DNA from: Sporomusa acidovorans
Lineage (GTDB): Bacteria; Bacillota; Negativicutes; Sporomusales; Sporomusaceae
NCBI RefSeq assembly: GCF_002257695.2
Contig: NZ_CP155571.1
Direction: 5' to 3' (one strand)
Length of the DNA: 64,000 nt
Shown: in pieces, positions 34,000-43,487 of the stretch
Position numbering within the stretch: the stretch's first letter is position 1
How the letters are laid out: every line of letters starts with the position of its first letter
Notes under the pieces: generated by a model
Seen by the model: the letters and a program-made list of their open reading frames with translations, nothing else
Told to the model about the DNA's origin: nothing
The model's database searches: none
Program-made: the position numbers and the translations under genes

Positions 34000-34011
34000 T
34001 AAGATATTCTT

Positions 34012-34188
34012 CTAAGAATCAAACCCGCCAAAATCATCTCCTCCACCGTCATAGTTGTCAAAGCTGGCGGAATCATTGGAGTCCTCAATCCGGTTTTATT
34101 TATCATCATCGTCAAAATAAGAATAATAGATTTCCATCAATTCCTCATAAAAGCCCCAGCCGATATCACTGCCGGCATCACCTTCCAT
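34012..34188 (-). pseudogene. Remnant of acidic Gly/Asp-rich C-terminus
   Basis: The minus strand reads a short acidic peptide (MEGDAGSDIGWGFYEELMEI, YYSYFDDDDK), an in-frame TAA, then NRIEDSNDSASFDNYDGGGD with DFGGFDS. The split tail looks like the end of a larger protein broken by a stop. No ribosome binding site. It directly follows the acetyltransferase gene. Identity unknown. Confidence 0.35.
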
Positions 34189-34189
34189 A

Positions 34190-34687
34190 TTATGGTTTTA
34201 GTACAAGCGTCATATCAAACCATTGCGCGCCACCGTGCGTTGACGCGGAAATTCCGTCATATGCATAGCCAAATGATTCATAGTAAGGAACCAATCTTTC
34301 CTTACATGTCAAAATGACTTTTCTTTTACCCGTATTTTTAGCTGTCTGGATAAAATGCTGCATAAGCTGAGCTGCAACCCCCTGCTTGCGGTATTCCGGA
34401 ATTACGGTCAGCCCAAATACAGTTAAATTTTCGCCATTAGGTATATGATAGCTTGTACTATGGAACATTTCATCAAAAATCACCGGACTGTTGGTGACAC
34501 AGCCATTAATAAACCCAATCAAACCTCTTTGTACTTCAGCGACAAAAAAGTACTCGGGAAAAGCCGCAATTCTCTCCTGGAATGATTCCCGCGTCGCCGC
34601 TTCGGCAGCCGGAAAACACACAGCCTCGACGGCAGTGACACGTTCCAAATCTTCGGGACAAACCCCTCTAACCGTTACTTCTTCCAT
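34190..34687 (-). CDS. GNAT acetyltransferase, AANAT-like
   Basis: 165 residues from the ATG at 34687, preceded by AAGGAGA. GNAT pattern: RVTAVEAVCFPAAEAATRES, acetyl-CoA loop VIPEYRKQGVAAQLMQHFIQ, and CKERLVPYYESFGYAYDGIS near the end, as in serotonin N-acetyltransferase-like bacterial proteins. The substrate is unknown, probably an aromatic or polyamine. Confidence 0.85.
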   Translation of the reverse strand: MEEVTVRGVCPEDLERVTAVEAVCFPAAEAATRESFQERIAAFPEYFFVAEVQRGLIGFINGCVTNSPVIFDEMFHSTSYHIPNGENLTVFGLTVIPEYRKQGVAAQLMQHFIQTAKNTGKRKVILTCKERLVPYYESFGYAYDGISASTHGGAQWFDMTLVLKP

Positions 34688-34740
34688 AAACGTCTCCTTA
34701 TTTCCATATAAAAATATATATTTATACATTACTGTCGTTA

Positions 34741-37700
34741 TCAATCAAATAGACTGTCCTGCTTATAATGCGGCACCGGCTTTGATTTAACGGCATTCTC
34801 CCTGCTAAGTTGCCCGCCGGCTATATCGGCCACGAACGGTGACGGTGTCCGGGATGTCAAAAGAATAAGTTCGTCCCGGGCCCTTGTCATACCGACATAG
34901 AAAAGCCGCCTTTCTTCATCCGTGTCACAGCCGGCATTGCTGCTGCGCAAAGGGATCAGGCCGTCGTTTACGCCGCAAATGAACGTTACCGGAAATTCCA
35001 AGCCCTTGGCCGCATGCATGGTCATTAAGGTAACCGATTCCGGCGAATACACCTTACTGCCGCAGCGGACAATATCACTTTCCCGGCCGAGCGCGAGATT
35101 TTGCATAAAGGAGGACATTTTGCTATGGGTAAGCGCTGTATGTAAAAACAGCTCCATACACTGTACATCTGACAGGTGATTATCGCTGATCCAGGCAGCA
35201 ATAATTTGCGAGGGCTTTTCCGTATGGATAATTGCTTTATATTTCTTCAGCATGTCTACGAAATTTCGAAGATCGTCCGTTTTATCGACCGGCCCCGGAA
35301 TCTCTGCCAACAGCCTCTCAAGCGACGGGATGTTTTGTTTGCCGGCGGCATAACGGTTCAGAATGGCAAAATTGAATTCCGGTGAATTGATGGTTCTTGC
35401 TTTGAGACAGATTAGCAGGGAAGTGATATCCCTGGGGTTAAGCAAAAATTTAAAGAACGCCAGCGTCTCACGGACTAATCTTTCGGCGAGAAACTCATCC
35501 CTTCCGGCAACTACATAGGGAATCCCTTCTTTTTGGCAGCACTGTTCCAAAACCGCTGCCTGACGATTGGTGCGGTACAATACGGCAATATCGGCAAAGC
35601 CTCTTGGTTTTCCGGCCGCAGACTTGGCTCCGTGGGCTGCCGCCCGCGTCTGGGTATCAAGCATGTCGATACCGCCCACCAGCCGGTTAATTTCTTTGGC
35701 GACAAAAATTCCCTCGGAAAATTCATCATTGGTTTCCACCAGACGCACTTGGGTGCCGTTTTTTCTGGTGGCAGCAAGTGAATAAGTACCCTCTCCCGCC
35801 GTCTTTTTAGTGATTACCTCCCGGGCGGCAGCGATAACTTCCGGCGTTGAACGGTAATTCTGCGTCAGCCGAACGTTGCGGATAGTGGGGAACGCTTTCG
35901 TAAACTTGGCAAAATAACGAAAATCCGAACCACGGAAGCCGTAAATCGATTGGTCGGGATCACCAATAATAAAAATACTCTTGCTTTTCCTGCCCCATTC
36001 TTTGATCAGGCTGTATTGCAGTTCGTTGATATCCTGGAACTCATCCACAAGCAGGTGGGAGCAGAAATGTTCCGGACTTTCTCCGGGCATACCCCCGGTA
36101 TTATCCTCAGCAAAGCGCTGAAGCACTTCGAGGAGGATGTCATCATAGTCCAGCACATTGTAGTTCTTAAGCTGCGAACAATATGCCTCGTACACCCTGG
36201 CCAAGGCCTCTGACTTTTTTTCATCACCCGCCGACGGTAAACTATTTTTTAGCAGCGAAAATTCCTTCAGGGCATCCCGGGCAGAAACCTTTACCTCTAA
36301 GTTTTTCACTATTTCTTCCATAATGGCAAGAGCGTTGTATTCATCAATGATTGTAATGTTGTCCTTGCCCCGCCATCGGGACAGCAGCCGCAGGCAGATA
36401 GCATGAAATGTGCCGATGGTCATAGCAGCGGCTGTCCGCTTGTTCCCGAAATGCTGTTCCAGTCGCTGACGCATCTCCTGCGCCGCTTTATTGGTAAACG
36501 TAACGGCGGTAATCTCTCCGGGCGGTATGCCGCACTGTTCCACCAGATAGGCAATACGGCATACCAGGGTTTTGGTCTTTCCGGTTCCCGGTCCGGCAAT
36601 GACTGCAATTGCCGGCTCAGTGGCGGCAACGGCTTCCCACTGTTCCTGATTCAGTCCGTAGGGAAAGTCTGCGGCAACTTGTTTCGCAGCATTGCTATTT
36701 TCCGGCAAGCTGGCGGCCGCCAAGTTCCGTGCCAGCTCCGTTTCCCGATAGGGAGCCGCTGTGCCGGCAACCGGTTCCGGTATTGCCGGTTTTACGCGAT
36801 CAATATTTGTAGCAGCGGGAACTGGATCATTCATGAGACAGAGTTGGCCGGAAATCTTATCTATTTCGCTTTTGTCCAGTACTTTTACTTTACCGTATTC
36901 ACCGTCAAATCCGGGCTGTATATCGACCCGGCCGTCTCGCAACCTGCGGATGCCTTCGGCAATGCAGGGACCTGCGGCTAATTTAATATCCGTAAGCGGT
37001 GCCTCCCGAAGAATAAACAGCTCCGGGCCGAGATCCTGCAGCAGATGATCATATTTTCGCTTTACCTTCATACTGCTGGCAGTAGCGCCTATGGAGGAAG
37101 CGATGATCTCATACAGGGGAATAAGACTTTCAAAATGCTTGGCGCCCGGCGGGATAAAGCCTTCGGACCTGTCAGCCAGCGCCTCTACCCGATGCAGTAC
37201 GCCGACGGTAATCTTGCCGCCACATACTGGGCAGATCCCGTCCGCCGCTTTTGTCGCGGCAGGCTGCCAACACACCTTGCAATGCCGATGCCCGTCGTAA
37301 TGATATTTGCCTTCTTCCGGGAAAAACTCTATTGTACCGTAAAATTCTTTCGTACCGTGGTTTTTTAACGCCTGCAGCATACAAGGATACGAAATTTCCG
37401 TATCGAACAGGTTGGCTTCCCGGGCCAGGTTGGCCGGGGAATGGGCGTCCGAATTGGAAACCAGCGTAAAGTTATCCAGCGCGGAAAGCCGCCAATTCAT
37501 GGGCGGATCCGAGGACAATCCCGTTTCGAGGGCGTAGATGCAGCCGGTAAGGTCGCCGAAACACTCCCGGATATCGTCAAAACCGGAATAAGCACCATAA
37601 AGGGAGAAATGCGGCGTCCAAATGTGGGCGGGAATAAAGATAGCCTCCGCACAGGTGTCAAGTACGATCTCCAATAAATCCCGGCTGTCAAGCCCCAGGA

Positions 37701-38109
37701 TCGGCCTGCCGTCCGAGTGCAGATTGCCGCCGATGGCCTCCAGCCTGCGGGCTATCGCTGCCGCCGGTTCCAAGCCCGGCAGCAGAATCAGATTATGAAC
37801 CTTGCGCACCCGGCCGTTCTTTTTGTATATGGAACTGATCTCGCCGGAGACGATAAATTGCGGCCTGCTAGCCGTTCCGGCAACGTTATCGGCCTGGCAA
37901 AACTCTGGTTTGAGGGTATAAAGTCCCTCTCCCGAAGGAACGAGTTTTTCCTCTAATTCCTCCCGCCAAGCCGCGTGTGTGAAATCCCCCGTACCAATAA
38001 CGTGGAGTCCTTTGCGCAACGCCCAATAGGCAAGCATTTCCGGCACGCACTCCCGGCTGGTAGCCCTTGAGTATTTCGAATGTATATGAAAATCAGCGAT
38101 AAACATCAT
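34741..38109 (-). CDS. EndoQ-like PHP endonuclease fused to UvrD-type helicase
   Basis: 1122 residues from the ATG at 38109 (GGAGGT just upstream; the next codon is also ATG). Residues 1-400 match endonuclease Q, the PHP-fold enzyme that nicks DNA 5' of deaminated bases: FIADFHIHSKYSRATS, GTGDFTHAAWREEL, IPAHIWTPHFSLYGAYSGFD, ALETGLSSDPPMNWRLSALD, VSNSDAHSP, and a zinc-finger pattern (CKVC...CPVC). Residues from about 490 are a UvrD/PcrA SF1A helicase: LNQEQWEAV, Walker A AGPGTGKTKT, VTFTNKAAQEM, DEFQDINELQ, GDPDQSIYGFRGSD, TMHAAKGLEFPVTFICG. Nicking and unwinding in one chain suggests a compact repair route for hypoxanthine or uracil in DNA. Confidence 0.93.
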   Translation of the reverse strand: MMFIADFHIHSKYSRATSRECVPEMLAYWALRKGLHVIGTGDFTHAAWREELEEKLVPSGEGLYTLKPEFCQADNVAGTASRPQFIVSGEISSIYKKNGRVRKVHNLILLPGLEPAAAIARRLEAIGGNLHSDGRPILGLDSRDLLEIVLDTCAEAIFIPAHIWTPHFSLYGAYSGFDDIRECFGDLTGCIYALETGLSSDPPMNWRLSALDNFTLVSNSDAHSPANLAREANLFDTEISYPCMLQALKNHGTKEFYGTIEFFPEEGKYHYDGHRHCKVCWQPAATKAADGICPVCGGKITVGVLHRVEALADRSEGFIPPGAKHFESLIPLYEIIASSIGATASSMKVKRKYDHLLQDLGPELFILREAPLTDIKLAAGPCIAEGIRRLRDGRVDIQPGFDGEYGKVKVLDKSEIDKISGQLCLMNDPVPAATNIDRVKPAIPEPVAGTAAPYRETELARNLAAASLPENSNAAKQVAADFPYGLNQEQWEAVAATEPAIAVIAGPGTGKTKTLVCRIAYLVEQCGIPPGEITAVTFTNKAAQEMRQRLEQHFGNKRTAAAMTIGTFHAICLRLLSRWRGKDNITIIDEYNALAIMEEIVKNLEVKVSARDALKEFSLLKNSLPSAGDEKKSEALARVYEAYCSQLKNYNVLDYDDILLEVLQRFAEDNTGGMPGESPEHFCSHLLVDEFQDINELQYSLIKEWGRKSKSIFIIGDPDQSIYGFRGSDFRYFAKFTKAFPTIRNVRLTQNYRSTPEVIAAAREVITKKTAGEGTYSLAATRKNGTQVRLVETNDEFSEGIFVAKEINRLVGGIDMLDTQTRAAAHGAKSAAGKPRGFADIAVLYRTNRQAAVLEQCCQKEGIPYVVAGRDEFLAERLVRETLAFFKFLLNPRDITSLLICLKARTINSPEFNFAILNRYAAGKQNIPSLERLLAEIPGPVDKTDDLRNFVDMLKKYKAIIHTEKPSQIIAAWISDNHLSDVQCMELFLHTALTHSKMSSFMQNLALGRESDIVRCGSKVYSPESVTLMTMHAAKGLEFPVTFICGVNDGLIPLRSSNAGCDTDEERRLFYVGMTRARDELILLTSRTPSPFVADIAGGQLSRENAVKSKPVPHYKQDSLFD

Positions 38110-38519
38110 AATACCTCCGTTTTCCTGGAATCCGGCAATCATGCAGAGCACCCGGAAGATCTTACCATTCTACATTCTCACCCACATGACAAAACTCCTG
38201 CCAAGCATGACGCTAGCAACTTCATTCATCGTCCTGATGCCATCCGGAGTAAAATTCGACGGCATAACCAAAATCCGAAGCCTTACTCAAAGACTTCGGA
38301 TTTTTTATTTATTCCGCGATCAAGCTTTCGCCAACCTTGATTATTTTTTTACTTATCCAAACTTACCAAATCACATTTTTGTTTCAGTTTACATATTATG
38401 ATATTGAATAAAAGAGAAGTTTAAATACCCCGCTGTAAAGAAATCCGGACTAATTGAAGATAATCGTTTTATGTTATGACCGTTGCAGTTGAGATTGGCG
38501 ATATGCTTGGCGATATAGA
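38110..38519. other. Intergenic region
   Basis: About 400 bp with a + strand terminator at 38272-38308 and no gene I can support. The remnant of the P1 peptidase begins at its right end. Confidence 0.35.
38272..38308 (+). terminator. Rho-independent terminator
   Basis: AATCCGAAG, loop, CTTCGGATT, then TTTTATTT on the + strand. No intact + strand gene ends before it. Confidence 0.75.
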
Positions 38520-39341
38520 AAACCCTCCGTAAGCGGAGGTAGCCCCGGTACCCAAAACACCGATATACTCCGCCCTGGCACCGCGGAGTATCCTGTATAT
38601 GGCGTCCTCCTCACAGGCGGTAGTTTCTTCGGCCTGCCAGCGTCGGGTGGAGTGATGCGTTGGATCGTTGAACAAGGAATCGACGATGTACCGCTTGTAC
38701 CCGCGGCGGTCATCTACGACCTCCCCTTCGCCAAGGGGTCCCCCCCGCCAAACGCGGCGCTGGCCTACGCCGCCTGCCAGGCTGCAAATGCGGGTCCCGT
38801 GCCAGAAGGAAATGTGGGTGCCGGAGCAGGAGCGACAGCGGGAAAAATCTACGGTAGGCCGATGAAGTCCGGACTGGGCACTGCCTCCCTTTGCATTCCT
38901 GGCGGTCCCGTGGTGGCAGCCTTGGCGGTAGTCAACCCCGTCGGAGACGTATGGTGCGGGGGGCGTATCGTCGTCGGAGCACTAAATCCTGACGGAACCT
39001 TTGTCAATCAGACCCGGGCGATGCTGGCTGGTGTGCCGTCACCGCACAGCCAGACCAGAAACACCACAATCGCCGTAGTGGCGACCACCGCGCTGCTGAC
39101 CAAGGCAGAAGCCAACCGGGTGGCAGTACTCGCCGAAGACGGAATGGCCCGAGCCATCTCCCCCGATCACACTCAGTCGGATGGTGACACGATTTTCTGC
39201 CTCGCCCTGGGTTCAGACCCCAGTGATCTGTCGAGTGACGAACTCGTTACACTGGTGGGCACAGCCGCTGCAGCGGTACTGGAGGAAGCCATTATCCGGG
39301 GGGCATTGGCGGCACAATCTGGGATATATGCACCAAAGTAG
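38520..39341 (+). pseudogene. P1-family (DmpA-like) peptidase, 5'-truncated
   Basis: An open frame with family homology runs from 38520: SGGSPGTQNTDILRPGT, VLLTGGSFFGLPASGGVMRW, VPLVPAAVIYDL, EGNVGAGAGATAGK and the self-cleavage region KSGLGTASL, to a stop at 39341. The first 50 or so residues (including the DNHITDVPGI-type start) are missing, and no start codon with a ribosome site fits before the ATG at 38652. DmpA-type enzymes are N-terminal nucleophile aminopeptidases. Probably a broken gene; a product from 38652 would lack conserved parts. Confidence 0.75.
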
Positions 39342-39487
39342 AAGTTGAATCCGTGACAGTTGATCCTGCCAAAGGTTTCCGTTTCTGCGATCATTTCTCT
39401 TTTATTCATAAGTAAAATCTCTAACTTGAGTGCCTTTAATATACATCATCTTGGATGGTGTACACAGCTTTTAAGATAGTCTCAATA

Positions 39488-39531
39488 AGAATGACCTGAA
39501 ATTTCAAATAAAACTTCAGGTCATTCTATTT
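39488..39531 (+). terminator. Strong terminator after P1 peptidase
   Basis: AGAATGACCTGAA, a 14-base loop, TTCAGGTCATTCT, then ATTTATTTT. Confidence 0.85.
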
Positions 39532-39793
39532 ATTTTGCATTCTGATGCGCCGTATCATTTTTCGCTTCGCTGCTGCGTTGAACTCAAATCAACACTTCGG
39601 ACGGCAAAAAATCGATTTATTCTTCCCCCTTATCACGACAACTAACAAACCAATGAACATATTCCACCATTTGCTGTTTTAATCTCTGTTTGAGAATGAT
39701 TCTAATCCGAGGAAGAAAAATCCTGTTACTTTTTGTCAAATAAAAAAATATTTCTTGTTTCCCACCTCGCGCCCCATGCCGCTTTGCTACATG

Positions 39794-39840
39794 GAAAAAA
39801 AACAAAAAGCCTCGAAGTCTATTAGAATAGACCTCAAGGC
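39794..39840 (-). terminator. Terminator after methyltransferase
   Basis: Minus strand: GCCTTGAGGTCTATT, loop CT, AATAGACTTCGAGGC, then TTTTTGTTTTTTTT. One internal mismatch. Confidence 0.85.
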
Positions 39841-39998
39841 ATTTCCCTTATAGTAGCGTCGCCCAATGACAGTTCCGCCTGCCAGTATTGAAATTCATAT
39901 TCTGATTGGCGAAATCATTTCAGGTATGGAAAATCTTGAATAAGTAATGACTTCTATACGAACTATTTTTCTCCTCCAATTCGCGAATTGCCGTATCT

Positions 39999-40868
39999 TT
40001 AGATTACCCTTGCATAAGCAATTCGTTCAATTTCTGACACCTCTAACCGCCGCCCTAGCGGCTTTAAATATTGTTCCTGGTAAAATGACGCTCCCATATC
40101 TTCAACTAAATTAAGATTAAACTGTTGCAAAAAATCTTCTACCTGTAACGGATCGAGTCCAAAATGCCAGATTATTCCATATTTTTCAAGATATTTCACC
40201 AGCTCGTTCGCACCTTCAATGTCGGAGTTTTTTTCTACCACACTTTTTAAAATATACGTGAATACGACGATACTCCCTGGAGAACTCCGGGAAATGAAAC
40301 GCAGGGTATTACTTACGGCTTCTTCGGTAATATACGGTGTAACCCCTTCCCAGATATAAACTACCGGTTTAGAAAAGTCCAATCCCTTTCCGGTAAAAAC
40401 TTCATCCAGCGTTTGGATATTGAAGTCAATTGGAATGAACACCACATTGCCCGGCAATGAGCCGAGGTAGTTTTCAACTTTTTTCTTCTTATATTCCTGG
40501 ATAGAAGGCATGTCCACTTCGAAAAACTTAATTTGGCCGCGGCCGGGTAGCCGATACGGCCGTGTATCGAGACCGGCGCCCAATATTACAACTTGTCCTA
40601 TCCCATTTTCGATAGCCGCTTGCAGCGAATCGTCAATATATTTAGTCCGACAAATTTGTGAACCAAAAATGCCCTTAGTTTTGTTGTCACTGAATCTGAT
40701 TATCCAATCTCTAATTATTTTAAACTTCATCAGGAATCGGATAGGCCAATTAAAAAAGTTTTTAATTACAGGATCTGTAAACAGTCTGATTTCTTTGTAT
40801 TGATACTGTTCAATCAAGCGTGCTGCCGCAACATTAAAGGCGGTTTGCCCGTTTTTTTTATTTGCCAT
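39999..40868 (-). CDS. Class I SAM-dependent methyltransferase (LCM/TIGR00027 type)
   Basis: 289 residues. SAM-binding region QVVILGAGLDTRPYRLPG, then KFFEVDMPSIQEYKKKKVEN and VVYIWEGVTPYITEEAV, as in the leucine carboxyl methyltransferase-like family often called TIGR00027. Members methylate carboxyl or hydroxyl groups of small molecules. It is monocistronic with its own terminator. Substrate unknown. Confidence 0.88.
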   Translation of the reverse strand: MANKKNGQTAFNVAAARLIEQYQYKEIRLFTDPVIKNFFNWPIRFLMKFKIIRDWIIRFSDNKTKGIFGSQICRTKYIDDSLQAAIENGIGQVVILGAGLDTRPYRLPGRGQIKFFEVDMPSIQEYKKKKVENYLGSLPGNVVFIPIDFNIQTLDEVFTGKGLDFSKPVVYIWEGVTPYITEEAVSNTLRFISRSSPGSIVVFTYILKSVVEKNSDIEGANELVKYLEKYGIIWHFGLDPLQVEDFLQQFNLNLVEDMGASFYQEQYLKPLGRRLEVSEIERIAYARVI

Positions 40869-41144
40869 AGCATACTTTCCCTTCTACTCTTAGACTCCGG
40901 ACTCTAAGTTATTTAGGGTTATTATTCCCCTGAATTAATATATAAAAATCTATAATGACCAATAAATGCCATGCTAGGCAACTACGCACCCAATATCAAT
41001 TGCCAGGCGCCCTAAATGATTAGCTGCGGGTTAGGAAAACCACGGACACATAACCACAGGTGATTCCTCGTCCTGCAATGCATGTAAAAATTTTGGCCCG
41101 ACATGCAAATTACTTGCAATCAGTTCGGGAGGAGTAACGGCCAT
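40869..41144. other. Intergenic region upstream of IS110 remnant
   Basis: No supported gene. It should contain the methyltransferase promoter. The right half may be further decayed IS110 sequence. Confidence 0.35.
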
Positions 41145-41420
41145 CATTTTTCCGCCATTGCCGTGGTTTCGGAAATCGGCGTGAATATGGACGTGTTCCC
41201 GACATCCAAGCATTTGTGCTCTTGGGCAGGACTTACTCCTACTAACAATGAGAGTGCCGGCAAGAAAAAGTCAGTAAGAATTTCGAGAGTCGGCTGCTAC
41301 ATCAAGCCTCTTTTGGTACAGTGTGCTACCGCTATAGTCAAAAGCGAAAAACATCCCGAAATCCGAAACCGCTACTTGCAACTAAAGCGGCGTAGGGGCC
41401 ACAAACGCGCAATCATTGCG
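41145..41420 (+). pseudogene. IS110-family transposase C-terminal fragment
   Basis: The + strand reads VVSEIGVNMDVFPTSKHLCS, then WAGLTPTNNESAGKKKSVRI and HPEIRNRYLQLKRRRGHKRA, the C-terminal (transposase_20) part of IS110/IS116/IS902 enzymes with the SWAGLTP and ESAGKKK motifs. The N-terminal catalytic RuvC-like half is absent, and the end overlaps an ArsR fragment on the other strand. Confidence 0.85.
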
Positions 41421-41609
41421 ATTAATTGTATAGAATACTCTAAAACCCCTTCGATTCTCCTCAAGAATTCCAACATTCTTTAAAATCTTTATGTGTTGAG
41501 ACGCAGCAGGCTGGGAGATGCCAAGTTGCTGGGCCACATCAGAAACGCAAAAGACTTCATTAACATTCGTAGCAAAAAATGATGCCAACCTTTGTAAAAA
41601 GATTGACAT
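41382..41609 (-). CDS. ArsR-family regulator, C-terminus replaced by IS110 DNA
   Basis: 75 residues. The winged helix is recognisable: VFCVSDVAQQLGISQPAASQ, HIKILKNVGILEENRRGFRV, FYTINR. After YTINRND the frame continues into antisense IS110 sequence and stops. ArsR regulators are usually 90-110 residues, so a short C-terminal helix is lost. It may still bind DNA but is probably a casualty of the insertion. Confidence 0.75.
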   Translation of the reverse strand: MSIFLQRLASFFATNVNEVFCVSDVAQQLGISQPAASQHIKILKNVGILEENRRGFRVFYTINRNDCAFVAPTPL

Positions 41610-41682
41610 CAGAAAACTTTTGTTTTTTTACTGTCTACTTGGACAGGGGGCGCTTCATATCAAGCTCCGGGGGATCTTTCTT

Positions 41683-41883
41683 TTATTTCGCATTCTGATG
41701 AACTGCGCCATTGACTTTTGCTTCTTCCGCTATTGCCTGCTCACCACGTTTAATTGCTTCTCTAACCATCGAGCCAACCTCACCGGTGGTTACATCCGAC
41801 CAATCATGGTCTTCAACCTTCTCACCAAAACCAAGATCATGCGCTAATTTATATTTTGTTTCTTCCGACATAACTTTTCCCAT
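41683..41883 (-). CDS. Small acid-soluble spore protein, alpha/beta (SspF-like) type
   Basis: 66 residues from the ATG at 41883, with GGAGGT 8 bases upstream. MSEETKYKLAHDLGFGEKVE, DWSDVTTGEVGSMVREAIKR and GEQAIAE match the short SspF-like alpha/beta-type spore proteins, which coat DNA in the forespore core. This is the clearest evidence that the organism sporulates. Such genes are normally transcribed by sigma-G, but I could not fix the promoter. A decayed second copy lies at 42549-42623. Confidence 0.85.
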   Translation of the reverse strand: MGKVMSEETKYKLAHDLGFGEKVEDHDWSDVTTGEVGSMVREAIKRGEQAIAEEAKVNGAVHQNAK

Positions 41884-42048
41884 ATACAGCCACCTCCAGC
41901 TATAATTTTTGGAAACCTATGTATAGTATTTGCCGTTATGCCAAAAGCTATTCTGTTAAAAATGCTTATCCAAAGCGCACGAAAAATTGCTTTTGGGAAT
42001 ATTTAGCAAGTCTCAAAGTGGAATTGAGTCTGTGATTTGTTCCTGTTT

Positions 42049-42513
42049 TTAATCTTTTAAGCTAAAGATATGATCATGCCAAACCTGATAGCTATAAATT
42101 ATTAAAGCAATGATAATATTAATTAGCCATAAGAACCATTCATTGATATTTACATACTGAAAAATTTTCATTCGTTCAAGAAAATGAAGTATCGGGAAAA
42201 CCCATAACCCACCGATTGCGGTATTTAATAGCATGTATAACCAAAATCTTCTATAAGTAAAATGGAAAACCCAATATGTCCCTACTAAGAAAAGGCCATA
42301 TGAGTAAGATATATTCGTTATGTAACCCCATGGGACAATACTATCAAGCGCTATCCACCATCGAAACGCATGGGCAATTTCATGGGTAATTGTTACTATT
42401 AATGCCGTTAGTATTATAGCAGGTGAAAAACGTTTAATGCTATCCTTCTTCATAAAGGGCAAGGTAAACCACGGAATTATTAACATAGACCACATTATTA
42501 TTTGATTGTTCAT
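42049..42513 (-). CDS. Hypothetical membrane protein
   Basis: 154 residues with about five membrane helices (IIMWSMLIIPWFTLPF, FSPAIILTALIVTITHEIAH, YSYGLFLVGTYWVFHFTYRR, LYMLLNTAIGGLWVFPILHF, WLINIIIALIIYSYQVWH). It resembles the small integral membrane proteins of spore formers (CBO0543-like) but I cannot assign it firmly. The HEIAH segment in helix 2 looks like HExxH but has no further peptidase signature. It lies between a spore-protein gene and its decayed duplicate. Confidence 0.6.
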   Translation of the reverse strand: MNNQIIMWSMLIIPWFTLPFMKKDSIKRFSPAIILTALIVTITHEIAHAFRWWIALDSIVPWGYITNISYSYGLFLVGTYWVFHFTYRRFWLYMLLNTAIGGLWVFPILHFLERMKIFQYVNINEWFLWLINIIIALIIYSYQVWHDHIFSLKD

Positions 42514-42548
42514 GGGAAGCCCCCCTAGAAAGGTTATTCAGCTACATC

Positions 42549-42623
42549 TCACCCGTCATGGTCTTCGACCTTCTCACCAAAACCAAGGTCATGTGCCAGT
42601 TTATATTTTGTTTCCTCCGACAT
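42549..42623 (-). pseudogene. Decayed duplicate of SASP gene
   Basis: From an ATG at 42623 the minus strand repeats MSEETKYKLAHDLGFGEKVE and DHD as in the gene at 41683, then stops. The upstream ATG is out of frame by one base. Promoter-side sequences of the two copies are also alike (ATACATAGG). A truncated tandem duplicate. Confidence 0.8.
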
Positions 42624-42767
42624 GATTTTGCCATAAAAATAATTAGGATGCCTATGTATAAGGTTCACCGTTTTGTCACAAGCTATTCATTTTTATTTTG
42701 CTATGAATCGTGTATAATAATACATGGATGGAACAAAATGGATATTTAAAACAGGAGGCAAAAACTT

Positions 42768-43403
42768 ATGGATGATATTACATATTGGCTGTTGTTTCTT
42801 TCGGCTTCACTCGCTATTAATATTTCGCCTGGACCTGACTTGCTGTATATACTCTCCCGCACAATCGCCAGTGGCAAAAATGTCGGCATGGCTTGTTCAC
42901 TTGGCGTCGGTACAGGAGCTTTAGTCCACGTAACGGCTGCCGCCTTGGGGCTGTCTGCTATCCTGGCAACTTCGGTTCTTGCCTTTTCGCTTGTCAAGTA
43001 TGTAGGGGCTGCCTATTTGATTTACCTGGGCATCAAAAATTTTCGCAGCCACGGAAATACGCTGGAACTGCCTGCCGCAAATTTGCTGACCGTATCTTCC
43101 TGGGCCGCATTTAAACAGGAAATGCTTGTAGATATTCTCAATCCCAAAGCCGCCATCTTTTTTATGGCTTTCCTACCGCAATTTATTCGTCCGGAAATCG
43201 GGACTGTGCCGTTGCAGTTATTGGGGCTGGGCATTCTTGTTATTCTCATGGGTTTTGCCGTTGAGTTCTCTTTTATTTTCCTGGCTGCCAAGATTACCGG
43301 CTGTTTACGCAGACATCAAGCCATGAGTTCTTGGCTTGACCGTGCCTTTGGTTCCATTTTGATTGCCTTGGGGGTACGCTTGGCATTTGTAGAAAGAACA
43401 TAA
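42768..43403 (+). CDS. LysE/RhtB-family amino acid exporter
   Basis: 211 residues, preceded by AGGAGG. The LysE family exports amino acids or homoserine lactones from the cytoplasm. The signature is near the N-terminus (LAINISPGPDLLYILSRTIA, GMACSLGVGTGALVHVTAAA), with VKYVGAAYLIYLGIKNFRS and FLPQFIRPE following. About six membrane helices. It is convergent with the aminotransferase gene, with a shared terminator between them. Confidence 0.92.
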   Translation: MDDITYWLLFLSASLAINISPGPDLLYILSRTIASGKNVGMACSLGVGTGALVHVTAAALGLSAILATSVLAFSLVKYVGAAYLIYLGIKNFRSHGNTLELPAANLLTVSSWAAFKQEMLVDILNPKAAIFFMAFLPQFIRPEIGTVPLQLLGLGILVILMGFAVEFSFIFLAAKITGCLRRHQAMSSWLDRAFGSILIALGVRLAFVERT

Positions 43404-43415
43404 CAAAATACATAT

Positions 43416-43456
43416 AAATAAGGCCTGGACCACAGTACATGGTTCAGGCCTTATTT
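43416..43456. terminator. Bidirectional terminator
   Basis: AAATAAGGCCTGGACC, loop, GGTTCAGGCCTTATTT. It lies between the convergent lysE-like and aminotransferase genes; T-rich on either strand. Confidence 0.85.
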
Positions 43457-43487
43457 CTTATCCTGATTTCTTTGATCAACAAAGGAG

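Larger units (their letters stand above)
39342..39998. other. Gene-free stretch with two terminators
   Basis: About 650 bp. Terminators at 39488-39531 (+) and 39794-39840 (-) face the two flanking genes. A 62-codon minus-strand frame (39617-39805) starts inside the second terminator and is not credible. Confidence 0.45.

Noticed and set aside
39617..39805. 62-codon minus-strand frame
   Set aside because: It begins inside a terminator hairpin's T tract and has no ribosome site or homology that I recognise.
42361..42420. HExxH (HEIAH) zinc peptidase motif in the membrane protein at 42049
   Set aside because: The motif lies within a membrane helix and there is no third ligand or family context to support a peptidase.
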